This document shows positions 13,501-25,404 of a stretch of 64,000 nt of DNA, piece by piece. The translations under genes and the position numbers were made by a program. Source of the stretch: Pristionchus mayeri (lineage: Eukaryota; Nematoda; Chromadorea; Rhabditida; Neodiplogasteridae); assembly GCA_036245805.1 (NCBI GenBank), contig BTRK01000006.1, positions 56,847,257 to 56,911,256 of the forward strand. Direction: 5' to 3'. Numbering within the stretch: position 1 is the first letter of the stretch; each line of letters opens with the position of its first letter. The notes beneath the pieces were generated by a model. It saw only the letters and a list, made by a program, of their open reading frames with translations. It made no database searches and was not told the DNA's origin.

Positions 13501-16500
13501 ACGGGGGATTTAGCATAGTGGGAATGACGTTGTCGATGGAAGACGGAGAGGGGACTACAGAGGGGCCCATAATCGGATTAGCCTTATCGCCTCCCACTGT
13601 GGGGGAGGCAGGGGGGATATTGTCTGCCCAATACTGCATGGAAGAGTACAAAGGGAGATGGCTCTTGAGCTGATTGAATAGATGAGTGCAGGGGCAATGA
13701 GATGCTGTATTGTAGAAGAAGGGGGCGAGGGGGATCTCTGGTTGGGCGTATATTTCTAAATTTCGGAACAAATATTCCGAGAAGAGTAGAGAAATAATCA
13801 ACAGAATTGTGTGAATGAATATTCCACGTTTCACTAGTCGTATTGTACGCCCGATCTTTAGAGAACGAACTCGCTACGTTCCTTGGTACCCTGAACAAGG
13901 AAACAACGCTCAAAATAAATTTTGCTATTGATAGGGGCGAACTGGGCTGCGTATTTTAAATATATTTTAATTATAAAAATACAAATAATTTAAATAGCAT
14001 TTGATTCAGGTGGCGGCTGCGAGTCTTCCCAGTTCTACTCGCAGTGGAAGTACCTCGTGTTCGGGACGCCCCGCATCAGGGACATGCACGACGCCCTCGC
14101 CAAGATTGTCGACCGTCAGTTGTTGTATTATCATTAATTTAATCAAAAATATATGATGCTTGTTGCTACTAAATTATACTATTTTGATTTGAGAGAACAA
14201 TTTTGTTTACACTGCAAGTTTTATCACTTAAAATATAGTAGGAATTCCCTAGCCTGATCCATGAATCGACTCTTAATTATTTCTGGATGAAAGCCTCTTG
14301 TCATAGTATAGGAAGACTCTGAATTGCAGTGTGCAACGACACGCGCGTCTCCTCGGATCGCTTCGTGTCGAAGGCGGCCGCCTCGCTGTGGTACCACGCG
14401 ATCACGGACATCCTCACCGCCTCAGCCAACGTCGCCTCGTTGGTGGCCCAGGAAGGCACCTCAGGTACCACACGAGGGGGACCAGGGGGTATCACAATGG
14501 CGGGACCAAGGCTACCACAATGGGGGACTCATGCACCACATGCGGGGAACCAGCGGTACCACAGGGTACCACAAAACAGGTATATAAAGTGGAACCGCAA
14601 TAAATGAGGTCGAAGAAGGGATGTTGTGAGGGCGATGGGGAAGTTCGAGTGCAATGACGGACATTACTTCCTGGATTGACGGAAGGACGTTCCGCTTTTT
14701 CGTGCGCACGTAACGACTCTAGTTTAGATGAGTGGCTTCGTCATGTGAGGGTGTGTTTTGAAAAATATAAAGGGAGTGGGACCAGATAACGTCAATCCTA
14801 TCATTTCATACGTATAAAAGTCGAATAAAAGGGATCAGTTATATTCACCTCGATTAATTCGAGTTTTTTATTAGGTTGGAACATAAGTTCTGTCCGATTT
14901 CGTGAACGACGTTTGAGCTCGCGTAAAATTCTCAACTCAAATCGCATTGAGCTAACTCAATAGCGCAATTAGGTGGAAGACTTGACCATTCCCTACATAT
15001 GTTCAGATCAAATAAGCGACTCAGGGTATACGAGAAATTGATGATCGTCATCAAACCAAGTTTCGGATTTTTTTCAAAAATTTTTGGGTCACTATTTTGC
15101 AGAAGAGAAAAATCGTGGGGCAACTTCACATATATTATTGAGAAGGACATGTCTAGTATTTTCTAATCCTAGGTTGAACGGTGGGGTTGATCCATCCCTT
15201 CCCCGAATTACATGATGAATAAAGAGTAAGATGGAGTGATGGAGCTGTGCAATCGATTAGTATTCCTGCCCCGATAATCAAACTGACAGTTCTTAGAATA
15301 TGAGCGATATAGTGCAATACTATTGCGTCATTCATACATTAGAAAAGTCTAGCTGAACTGATCTTCATCTTTCTCAAAATTGTGATTTTTCAAAAACATT
15401 ATACTTGCGACACATTACAAATTCCGACTTTTGGTGTCCAGGCTAGGATTGCTTCTGTACCAAAAGTACCTATCACTCAATTTACCCAAGTCACAATGTA
15501 ATAGGGTAGGGTCAGCTTCAGCATGTAATCACAAAATAACGAGCTGATCAACTGTATGTGTGACAGGAACTGGTAAAATATGTCGATTTTAATGTTGAAT
15601 TTGGGGCATCAATTTTTAAATAAATTTTGGCTTGTGTCAGGAGGATCGCACAATTACCTAACTAAAATAATGTGCTGAACAGGGCCGGATCTATACATTT
15701 TCAGTATGTTTTAATCTTTAAAGTCTAACTATTTGAATGCACGGTAGATAAATTCATCTGAGGTAATGTCCAGAACATCAGTATTGGCCAATTGGTGCAT
15801 TTTTCAAGTTGGCCTTTCGTGTTAGAATTCATTGTAAGTTGCTGCTGTAATACACGACCATGGTACTTTCCAAAAATATAATACGGTTGGCACTATCTCT
15901 CATACCGATAGATTTGAAATCGGAGAAATTAATAGCCCAGTTACCTATTACGGTGACTTTTGCCTCGCACTGTGACCACAATCCCGATGTTATAGAGCTG
16001 TACAAATGTGCGCTATACAGAATGTTGAATCACTCATTGTGTGAGAATTACCATTTGAAAATCGGTCGAAAAGGAAGGATGTTGAATGTAAGAAAACCAA
16101 AATATTGAAATCGGACAAAACTTTTGTTCCAACCTGATAATATGAAATTTTTATATGCAGAGGTCCACTCAGATAGCGACAGCAACTTGCTGTTTTCTTG
16201 TTCACGCCGATGAATTGATTCTATGATCTCTCGCGTGCCCTGTCTCGAATCGGGTTCTGCCTTTACTTCCTCCCTTTCTGGAGTGCCTTGATAAATTGGC
16301 AGCAGAATGTTCCGCTTTTTGTACCCACCAGTTTAGATGAATGGCTTCATCAGATGTCTGGATACAGTATAGAAAAAAATACGTGTGTTTGGAACTGTAA
16401 ATTTTGTAATTTGAAAAACAAAAAGAAAGCCGACAAAATCCGTCTGCACACAATCGACTAAATTATATTATCGGGCTTCTTGTATTGATGCCTGGATTCA

Positions 16501-19194
16501 AAACATGAACGTTGCCAGGGGACTAGGTCGGATGAAAGCCAATAAAAGTAGTGCACTTCTAGAATATTTTGCTTTCGAATATTAATTTCTGTCAATGTTC
16601 AGGGAACTGAAAATACTACAGAGCAGTTATTGTTTTGGTTCTCATCCGATCTAGTGGTCATTGTCAGAAATAGCGCCTAGGCAGCAGCGGCAATTTGCCA
16701 GACCTAGAAGTACCGAGATCTATCTCGAAGAGTCAATTACTACTTTTATTTGCGCCTTTATCTTGTCAGGAGTGCCAGTTTTGGTTTGTGCAGAAAGCAA
16801 CAGAATAGAACAAAGAACAGAGCAAATTTTTTGGTCTTTCATTAAAGATCAAGTAGTATTCTATCACGAGCTCAGTCTCGAAGGCAAGACGTGTCTTTAC
16901 CATTACCATTGTCAGGAGTGCCAGTGGTGGTGCACGGCGGGGAGGGCACGGACTCGACGCTGGCCGTCTGCTCGCTCGCCCAGCTCATACTCGACCCCGA
17001 TGTGAGGACGATCAGAGGGTGAGGCCTTATCTTATGCTTAGATTATTTTTATCTCTGTTTGCGTCAGTTAAGAAAACTAGAATATTTATTGCTTATCTCC
17101 TAAATATCACAAAGAGTCTATCTCTATTCTTAATATCACAAAGAGTCTATCTCTATTCTATTATACCATTTGTTTATCATTCTATTTTTCATTCGAAAAT
17201 TGTCAGTTTCAGAAATATCCCCTCTCATAAGTAAGTAGTAGAGTTCTCATATTGATAATCTTCCGTAATTCCAACGAGAACAAAAGTTGGAATTACGGAA
17301 GATTTCTCTCCTCATCCTAACAAACAAATTCGCAGATTCGAGTCGTTGGTGGAGCGTGAGTGGATCAACGCCGGTCATCCGTTCTCCTCTCGCAACGCGC
17401 ACTCTGCCTACGGATCGGGCGCAGTGACGGGGCCGAAGGAGTCGCCCGTCTTCCTCGTCTTCCTCCATTGCGCGTACGAGGTGAGCAGAGACTGTGGTCG
17501 AGGAGTTGGAACAAATGTACCTGCGTAGTGTTCTGGGGGATAGAATAATAAAAATGTACCATGTTATTGGGAAATAGAACCATTGAACATAGGTGGGCAG
17601 GGGGTGAAACAAAACTAAATACGTGTATGGTCAAACACCGGGAAGGGGGGGGGGGGATATATTTCGAGGCTGAGTGGTTTTTCCAATACAGTCTTGAAGT
17701 TTAACTTTGACTTTTTTTTGACTTACCCAGTTTTCTGGGGATACAACCATTGAAAAAAATACAAATCGCGCTTATTTGAACGATGGTTTTGTTAAAAACC
17801 ACTGAGCATCGGCATGACACAGATTTATTTTTTAAAAGAAAATATAACCATGATAGTGTTTTAAATAATTAGCTCTATTGGTTGTATTGTATATCCTATG
17901 GAAGGTGCACACCGAGAAAAGACACCTGAGCGAGTCCCGCGCATTGAAACAATATTCTGAATACCATTCTTGTATTTCAGTTGCTGGTGCAATTCCCGCT
18001 CTCGTTCGAGTTCACGGAGGAATTCCTCATCCTGCTCTTCGAACACTCCTACGCCAGCGAGTTCGGATCCTTCCTCGGAGACAATGAGCTGGTGAGCGGG
18101 AAAGTTTTACCTTTTAAATTCTCGTTTGCCCCGAATATTTAGAAATCTTTGTATTTGCTTCGTTCCCATATGTTATATTTTTAATTCGAGAAAAGTGCAG
18201 ATACGTTAGCGGGAATTAGTTGTAGTTCCCTCTGGTTGCAGGAGAAGCGGCAGTGGCGGGTGAAGGAGTGCACGACCTCCCTCTGGTCATACGTCAACAA
18301 CCCCAAGATACTCGCCCAGTTCGTCAACAGCAACTACGAACCGAACGAGAAGGTGAGCTTTCCTTTTAAAAACGGAAAAAAATGATCCATTTGACCATGC
18401 AGTTATACTTATCTGGTAGTTAGGGCCTATGTCCATTTTAGATCCCACAAGGCTTGTTATGTTATTTTTTGACGGGAAATGTGAATGTCACTGGAAATAT
18501 TTTCTAAAAATTCTGATTATGGACAGCTGACGTACTGTTACTGATGCCAATTTCAACGGTATCTTCGTCATCATCCAGTAATCCCTCTATTTCCTATGTA
18601 ATCCTCTTCTTTCTTGCTCATGCTAGTCCAACGATGCTTTGCTTCCTCCTTCCTTCTAATCCACCGGCACTAGGTCGGATGCTCACTGTCGGATGGTAGC
18701 CAAAAAATTTAAATTTCTGCAGAACTTTCACATTTTGAATCATTTGTTGACGCTGTATTGTGAACATAGTGGGAAGGATACTATCTCTGGTTATCATTCG
18801 GAACGTTATCATCCGTGGTAATGCTAATCCACGCTCATGTAGGTGATCTGGCCTTCGGTGACTCCCCAGTCGTTCGTACTCTGGCGACGAGTCTTCCTCC
18901 GATGGCAGATGAAGTGGGAGGAGAGCGACGCTGTGAAGAAGGCCGCTGCTGATGCCAAGCTTAAGGAGAAGGCGCTGCAGGTGAGGGGGTGTTGTTGGTG
19001 AGAGGGTGGAGGAGGGGTAGGGAAGTGTAAAGAGGAATGACGTGAGGTAAACAATGACGCCTTATCTCGGGGTCGAATCTCGTACGTGCGAATTGCAGAG
19101 TCGAGTGCACTCGTTGAAGAGGCAGATTGCGGATCTGACGAGGGAAGCATCGCTGATCACGGCCACGAATGAGGGACTGAAGCTGACGGAGTGA
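10572..19194 (+). CDS. mtm-9: Myotubularin-related pseudophosphatase, MTMR9/mtm-9 orthologue
   Basis: Fifteen exons: 10572-10704, 10846-10973, 11193-11282, 11695-11792, 12055-12148, 12420-12548, 12918-13071, 14010-14114, 14330-14464, 16916-17018, 17336-17480, 17981-18091, 18242-18352, 18843-18980, 19099-19194; 1770 nt, 589 aa. Exons 1-5 hold the PH-GRAM domain (MELAEAIELPQVNGVF onward). The phosphatase-like domain follows, then a C-terminal coiled coil (SRVHSLKRQIADLTREAS). The P-loop reads VVVHGGEGTDSTLAV where active myotubularins have HCSDGWDRT: the catalytic Cys is Gly and the Arg is Ser, so it cannot work as a phosphatase. VIWPSVTPQS and FEHSYASEFGSFLGDNE match MTMR9. Known MTMR9 proteins are inactive partners of active myotubularins (MTMR6/8 group) that turn over PI3P and PI(3,5)P2 on endosomes. 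A second in-frame ATG at 10608 is the human-like start. Exon 9 ends just before a GGTACCACA-rich repeat. Confidence 0.95.
14871..16137. mobile_element. Mariner-type element, non-coding or decayed, in mtm-9 intron 9
   Basis: Inverted ends TTAGGTTGGAACATAAGTTC at 14871 and the complementary GTTCCAACCTGA ending at 16137, flanked by TA. The total of 1267 bp is the size of an autonomous mariner, but I find no transposase reading frame; the open frames inside are short and lack the DD(34)D context. Confidence 0.8.
16522..16656. mobile_element. CACTAGGTCGGATG-family MITE in mtm-9 intron 9
   Basis: Left end ACTAGGTCGGATGAAAGCC and right end GGTTCTCATCCGATCTAGTG are inverted copies about 100 bp apart. 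Same family as the elements at about 7003-7147, 18668, 20555, 23860 and 37843. Confidence 0.7.
18668..18830. mobile_element. CACTAGGTCGGATG-family MITE in mtm-9 intron 13, right end degenerate
   Basis: Left end CACTAGGTCGGATGCTCACT is clear. The right end is degenerate (CGTTATCATCCGTGGTAATG), so the boundary is approximate. It occupies most of the intron before the exon at 18843. Confidence 0.5.
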
Positions 19195-20351
19195 CGCCAT
19201 CCTACTTCCGGTTTCCAATCCTTGCTTTTTTGCATTAGACTTATCAGAGATTCTCTCGATCCCGATGATTGTGTAATACTTAGATAATATTGCATTACAG
19301 TAGATTCAGAGATGTATGTTTATAGGAGCTGCATAATTTATGTTGTTTTAACGTGCCTTTCATCTGACCTTGTTTGCCAAAATAATTGTAATATTCTCCC
19401 CTCGTCTTCCTGACCAGTTTTGTGAGTGATCCTAGAAGCAAGTTGTGCCAAATTTGCCAATGCTGTCATTTCCCGACTTTGCATTCACTAGTGTCTTTCG
19501 CTGTGCCTAATGCAGTATTTGTACATAGTGCTACGTTGATTGTGAGATCAAAACAAGATTCACTTCCGATAAAGAAGCTTTCATCAAAACAGCGCAATAT
19601 TTTGAACAAGATAACATAACAAACGCTCTGACATTTAGTAAAGATATAGTGAATTTGTTGTTTAAATGAAATAGCTTGAATCGAACATGTCCGATCCTTG
19701 AAAACTAGGCAATTGAATCGTGAACTGCCCGTCAAACTTCTTCTTACAGTACTAGAGATATCATTCAAATACGCGCGCCAAGAGTGCCGTATCGAATTTT
19801 CCTGCTGATTGAGTTGAGGCGGTACTGTACACAATTGGGGGGAGGTAATCACAGATGTTAAGCCTCCACTCCAAAGTGCTAAACCCCCATCAATCCACCA
19901 TTCGCCATCCCCTCATCATCGCAAATTGGTTCTCTGTCCAAAAATCGGGAGAGATACCTAGAAAGAAACAGGATAGCGGAGAAAGTGAGGGGGGATAAGG
20001 CAAGAAGTTCCGATTTCTTTGTTCAATTTTGCGCAGTCCCATCTGCTAGATTAATGTCTCGTTAGCTTCTGAAGCTTTTGAAATGTTACAAGTATATAAG
20101 CATAATTAACGATGTAAAATTTTGCCTGCTTCTTTCTTGGTTATCGAACTCTTTTCAATCTTATTCTATCGCGATGTCGCAACTCCTATCTGGTGTTGAA
20201 GGTTGTACAATCTTAGTCGTGCACAGCCTCCTCCTCCACCTCAGCTACACCTTGATCACCCCCGTGCGTCTCCAGTGTTCTGTTATGCAACTCCAACTCG
20301 ACCTTCATTGTAAACTAATCGATATTGTAGAGTGTCATCACTGCTCACGAG
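19195..20351. other. Intergenic between mtm-9 and the CDK gene
   Basis: 3' flank of mtm-9 and 5' flank of the kinase. No exon recognised. An open frame entering the kinase from 20078 is discussed with the kinase. Confidence 0.5.
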
Positions 20352-23300
20352 ATGGCTGCTGGAGCATCGCGCTACTCGCTCGGGGACTTCTCCAAGCTGG
20401 AGAGTTAGGAGAGGGCTCGTACGGGATCGTGTACAAGGCCAAAAATCTCCGCACGAACAAGATCGTGGCCATGAAGAAAATTCGCCTGGAGTGCGAGGTT
20501 AGCAAAATTTCGTCGGATTATTTCTTTGTTAAGCTTTTTCATCGTATTTAACGGCACTAGGCTGATTACCGGCGGATGATATCCTTCCGGATAATCGCCA
20601 AAAAGAGTTCCCTTCTGTACGATTTTCACCACAAGTTCCCGCATTGTCCCGAAGTCTCCATTTCTGGTTGCCATCCTGAAAGTGCCTGTTCAACAGTGAT
20701 GTTTCAGAACGAGGGAGTTCCCTCGACATCAGTCCGCAAGATTTCCATTCTCCGCGAACTTCGACACCCCAACATTGTCTCGCTCGAAGACGTCATCTTG
20801 CAGGTTCGTTTGAATTCTGAAGACATGACCCCCCCCCCCCCCCCCCCGGTTATGAAATCAAGCTCTGTTATCTAGAATAGCTGCTAATTGAGTTTCTTAG
20901 TTAACAATTAAACATTTTGGTCACCGTCATTTCGTTTCACCCTCTCCGGTCGAACAGAGAGTGTGCGCGGGTCATGGGAAGGCGGAAACCCGAATGTCGA
21001 GCGCTAGTTTTCATGGGTATACTTTAGGGTATCAGATGATTCCTGATCAGATGATATCGTGTTAACTCGTAGGAATCCCGCTTGTACCTCGTCTTTGAAT
21101 GGCTCTCCATGGACCTCAAAAAGTACCTTCGGTCGCTCGCGAAGAACGAATTCCTCACCGACTGCACCCTCAGGAGCTTCCTAATGCAGATCACTCAGGT
21201 CAGTAACAGTCCGACTCTCTTCATTCCGGATGTCACACTCTCTCCCTAACCTGCGATGAGTGCGTAAAATGAGGCGTGCCATACCATCGGGAGCTTAGGC
21301 TTAGGCATGGTCTGACTCTCTTCAGTTTGCACGCTCTCTCGCCGGTCAGAGAGACGAGAGAGCGTGCAAAATGAAGAGAGTCAGACGATTGCTCATCATC
21401 GCAATACTCTTCTAAGCAATATCGTTCTAGTAGTCTTCTTCAGTATGCTTTAACCTCAAGCAGATCACCCAGGTTGAATCTTCTACTATGATATAATAGT
21501 AACGGGTGACCCCTCTATCAATTCTCGTTCTCATTAGTAATGAATTGAGATCACAATTGGGTCTTCTAAGCGTCTTCTTTCCTGTAGTATTCTTTTCAGC
21601 CGTCTAGTCTCTAAATAGTCCTCCACCTTAGCATACGCGACTATCACGGTAGCTCTGAGTCCGTGACTTTTCATTTCGCCACATTAACTGAGTACGTTAA
21701 GGCAATGTGCTTCTGCCATCAGCGCAGCATCATTCATCGGGATCTCAAGCCAGAGGTACAACTCTTAATAATTCTTAATCTAAGGCCACAGGAACGCTTT
21801 CTCAAAAGCAGAGTGTTCGAGAATATGATAGGAAAGGATGGTGGAAAGGGAGAGGGGGTCAAGACTGGTTTGCTCAGAAGGTGTATCATTTGGAATTCGA
21901 CACCTTTGAACTCTAAAATAAAGATTTCTAAAATGATCAGATCTTAAATGAATCTCCATTCAGAATCTGCTGGTCGATGGGAGGGGCAGCATCAAGCTTG
22001 CCGATTTCGGCCTGGCTCGCGCCATCATCATCCCCGTGAGGGCGTACACTCCAGAGGTGAGTAGAAGAACGAATTAGAGATCGTAGTGCGCTCGATCGAT
22101 CGAGAGGAAATGAAGAGACGATTACCCCAATTGCGAGATCTAAACGGTATCCCTCAGGTGCTTACGCTCTGGTATCGAGCTCCAGAGTTGCTGCTGGGAG
22201 GAAAAAAATACTGTATGGGAGTGGATCAGGTACTTTAAATTTTTTTTGTTATTTTGAGTAATGATAATACGATATTTGAACTAGGGAAAAGTTCATAGTT
22301 AGCTGATGCACGGGGAAACAGACAAGTTTGGCCTTTTAACCTTGTACGCGCTCGTTTGCTTAATGGAACCATATCCCATTCAAACCCACATGCCGCAGTT
22401 TACGAGGGGTTCTTTCGGAATTGCACGCCAGGGGGTCGCGACCTACATCTATTCATAAACCGATCATGAAAGGGTATTCCCCCACCCCAAGGAATGCAAC
22501 TCGCTAAGGGGACCTGGATTCTTTTTTCGAATGTAAAATTGTTCTGCATCATTTTCATTTTTATCCAGGTTGAAAAGTCATACAATGGGGATGGAAAAAT
22601 TACTTGAATGAACGTGTGCTTCAGTGGTCGATCGGATGCATCTTCGCAGAGATGGCGACAAAAAAAGCCCTCTTCCCCGGAGACTCCGAGATTGGCCAAC
22701 TCTACAGCATCTTCAGGTGAATTGACGCACCGTCCGTATCTAGCCCCCTTCTGTCCTGCCGGTACTAGTCCGGATGAGAACAAACAAAATACCCATCTCC
22801 AGAAAATTCAAAATAAGTCAACACACCGACAAAAATAATTCTGAAACCCTAAAGAAGAGCACTTTTTTGGTTCTTATCAAGTGTTTCCGACCTAATAATA
22901 CTCTCCTTCCCTTCACCAATGCTGTTTTCAAGGAAATCTTCTTCTTACTTTCCATTTCTAGGCAGATATCGTATTTAATTCATTATTGATTACCTTCTTA
23001 ACATTTCCCCCTTGAGCATCAAGGGCACTCCAACGGAGGCGGAGTGGCCTGGAGTGACGGCCTTTCCCGCGTACACAGAAAGCTTCGGCAAATGGAGTAA
23101 CAACATCCTCAGGGCGAAGTTGATCAACAGACTGGGCGAATCAGGCTGCGATCTACTCCAGGTTTGACTGACACTAGTGGAAGAGCAATAGTTGGGCACT
23201 AAATTGGTGATCTTTTTTTAAATGCTAGCAGAGCCATCTTGCTGCCAGGATCTCGTGGTGTAGTGGTTATCACATCTGTCTAACACACAGAAGGCCGGCG

Positions 23301-24138
23301 GTTCGAGCCCGCCCGAGATCAAAGTTTTGCTCAATTTTGGTATACAGTATACAAAGAAGGTGAAAGTTCTTCCTGTCTTGGAGACTGGGTTCACGGGAGA
23401 ATGCTGATAGCCCTGTGCCTATTTATCCATACCTATATATAAAGCGCAGTTTGCGTCTGTCCGTTTGACCGGATTGCGAAACAGTTCCGAAACGATTACG
23501 AAATGGGGAGGGAGAGAGATCGCGTCAACAAGTTGCGAAACGAGTGATTGCGAAACCTAGATACTCTGCTAGGACGGGGCCCCCGCCGAAGGCGGGGGCA
23601 GCCGGACTAGTAAAATTTATAAAGCAACAATGAATGAGTTAACTAATTGGCTAGCTCGATTAGCTCGATTAGATAGATTTTATTAGCACGATTATCAATT
23701 AGCTCGATTATGTCGTGAGAGTCGTGATATATAATAGTTAGTCACTCATAATTAATTAATTGGCGTACTTGCAGGCGATGCTCGAGTACGACCCCGTCCG
23801 TCGAATCTCTTCGAGAGCTACACTTTCTCATGCGTACTTCAATGTGAGCAATGACTTCGAATGTCGGATGATCACGAAATAGGTCGGATGATCACCGTCG
23901 GATGATAACCAAAGACGATACTCGAAGTTACCCTTCTGTAGGATTCTCATATTAGGTTCCCTCACTGTGAACAAGTCTTGCGAAAATGGGATATCAATTG
24001 AAGGTCGGCTTAGTGCATACGAATTGGAAGAGCCGAGTGAGTCGCTTGTCCTTGCAGGGACTGAACATGCGCAAGCTGCCGGCGGGAGATTGGAAGGGGC
24101 AATTGGTGCTGCAGGAGCACGTCGAGAACAAGCAATAG
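20352..24138 (+). CDS. CDK1-like cyclin-dependent kinase with a one-base frameshift in exon 1
   Basis: Ten exons: 20352-20497, 20708-20803, 21073-21198, 21702-21755, 21964-22056, 22158-22229, 22625-22716, 23017-23161, 23775-23843, 24058-24138. Kinase blocks in order: [22 protein letters not shown], a PSTAIRE-like helix reading [18 protein letters not shown] then [13 protein letters not shown], activation loop [37 protein letters not shown], and a CDK1-like tail [13 protein letters not shown]. Ser-Tyr sits where CDK1 has the inhibitory Thr14-Tyr15 pair, and the T-loop Thr is present. CDK1-type kinases bind cyclins and drive mitotic entry. The 5' end is odd: [16 protein letters not shown] from the natural start runs into TAG at 20406, and the kinase frame restarts one base back at 20399. 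Exons sum to 974 nt, one short of 975. Candidates: sequencing error, a true mutation, or an upstream exon joining in phase. Probably a cdk-1 paralogue rather than the sole cdk-1. Confidence 0.85.
20555..20686. mobile_element. CACTAGGTCGGATG-family MITE in kinase intron 1
   Basis: CACTAGGCTGATTACCGGCG at the left and GGTTGCCATCCTGAAAGTGC at the right are inverted, diverged copies of the family ends. It fills most of the intron 20498-20707. Confidence 0.55.
20828..20849. repeat. Poly-C tract in kinase intron 2
   Basis: About 20 consecutive C on the plus strand, interrupting nothing coding. Similar homopolymers occur at 17644 (G) and 38031 (C), each near a transposon end or in an intron. Confidence 0.9.
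21310..21386. repeat. Near-perfect hairpin repeat
   Basis: GTCTGACTCTCTTCAGTTTG at the left is mirrored by CAAAATGAAGAGAGTCAGAC at the right, with arms of about 32 bp around a short loop. Half-copies with GAGAGAGTG...AATGAAGAGA occur at about 3495, 5517, 7861, 24225, 36240 and 40265, so it is a dispersed family. Confidence 0.8.
23249..23321 (+). tRNA. tRNA-Val(AAC)
   Basis: 73 nt with a perfect seven-pair acceptor stem (GATCTCG with CGAGATC), A box GTGGTGTAGTGG, anticodon loop with AAC between matched CTGT/ACAG arms, B box GGTTCGAGCCC and discriminator A. It is nearly the sequence of the common nematode tRNA-Val(AAC). It lies inside intron 8 of the kinase gene on the same strand and has its own internal Pol III promoter. 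Confidence 0.93.
23426..23611 (+). mobile_element. Mini-Helitron (non-autonomous)
   Basis: 5' end A|TCCATACCTATATATAAAGC. The 3' end has hairpin CCCCCGCC-GAA-GGCGGGGG, then an 8-nt spacer and CTAG|T. Insertion between A and T, a 5' TC, a 3' CTRR and a subterminal hairpin are the Helitron hallmarks. 186 bp, no coding capacity. Confidence 0.75.
23854..24010. mobile_element. CACTAGGTCGGATG-family MITE remnant in the last kinase intron
   Basis: TCGGATGATCACGAAATAGG followed by GGTCGGATGATCACCGTCGG matches the family left end, partly duplicated. The right end is not clear. Boundaries approximate. Confidence 0.5.
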
Positions 24139-25404
24139 AGAGGAGCAGGAATCGCCCCCCCCCTTGTCACCCTCTCATCCACTGAGCAATTGTCTGATTC
24201 TCGTCGTTTTGAATACTCTTGTGTAGGTTGGAGAAAGCGAGACACTATGCAAAATGAAGAGAGTCAGACAGACAATTGCTGCAACCATTCTTGCACACCC
24301 TTTCCTATCATTACATCACCTCTCAACTATATGAATGATCTGTATGCATGGTGGTAATACGGCTAATTAATCGTTCATTCCCGTATTCGCGTATCGAACA
24401 GTTGCGCTTTATTGTAAGCTAGCATTGTCATAACCGTTTTGCACTACATTAGACTTACATCAGTTATATAATCACAATTTCACTGTCGGTCCGAATATTA
24501 TAGGTGCCGTCTTGTACATTGTATTCTGTTTCTGTTTTTTTTCTGCAGCTCGTAGCTCCATGATGATGAAAATGTGATTAAAGTGGATGAATGTGTTGGA
24601 TTGGGCCATCTGGAGGATAGTAATCGAAGCTATGATACTTTTAATTCTATAATTAGTCGAAATTTCTATAATTAGTCGAAAGCACAGACGGAGAGGAGGA
24701 GTTCGGACAGGGGAAGAGTATGCATCGGAATACAAGATTGAATTGGTTCTCTCCTCTTTCTTGTCTCTTCCTCGATGGTTCCTAGTGCAAGCACTTCTAT
24801 CCTTGTTGCAGCTCCCAATTCGCGCATCTCTCTGAATGTGAATCGTCGCTCATTCGGATTACTGTAATCATACAAGATTGCAGAGGCAGTATCGATTTAC
24901 AGGACGGAGACGTCCGAGTGGCCATTCCAGATGAAAGGTTACGGTAGTATAATTTATCCAAGAATTCTACAATGACACTTACTCTCTCAATTCTCCCTTA
25001 GGAGTACAGTGGACTGATATAGTTTTGTGTCGAACTCTGGCTTCTCTTCAAATCATTGCACCCGTTAGACAAATAAACAATTTAGCCCATTAAATCGCAG
25101 AACAGAATGGGAGTCGTGAGAATGGGAAAGTTTTTTTGCTTGATCACGACCTTAGCGCGTAAGAGCTCTTTCTCCCTGTCCTTCTTCTCCTCCTTCTCTC
25201 ATCTCTCACATCGTGACTCGTTCGCTAGTCTTATCTCGCTTGCGTTGACAGGAGTGTGCGGGGTTTGGAATCAGAGAGTAGAAGAATAGAGGAGAGAGAG
25301 GAGAGCAGCGAATCAGATGAGTAAGAATTGGTGGAGCACGATGATCAGTGCACGGTTCGAGGGGGTAAAAGGAGGAAGATGAGGTTGTCATCATCGTCGA
25401 GAAA
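24139..25404. other. Intergenic between the kinase and the lipase
   Basis: No gene seen. Contains a half-copy of the GAGAGAGTC hairpin repeat near 24225-24275 (GCAAAATGAAGAGAGTCAGA). Open frames on both strands are short and unsupported. Confidence 0.5.

Noticed and set aside
13415..13834. 139-residue minus-strand frame in mtm-9 intron 7
   Set aside because: No recognisable domain; Pro-rich and intronic; no flanking exons on that strand.
14871..16137. Active mariner transposase
   Set aside because: The ends are good and the size fits, but no frame of useful length or with the catalytic triad context is present.
20078..20551. In-frame upstream extension of the kinase from an ATG at 20078
   Set aside because: The upstream residues resemble no kinase N-terminus, while the other frame has a good one ([16 protein letters not shown]). 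Frameshift preferred, though not proven.
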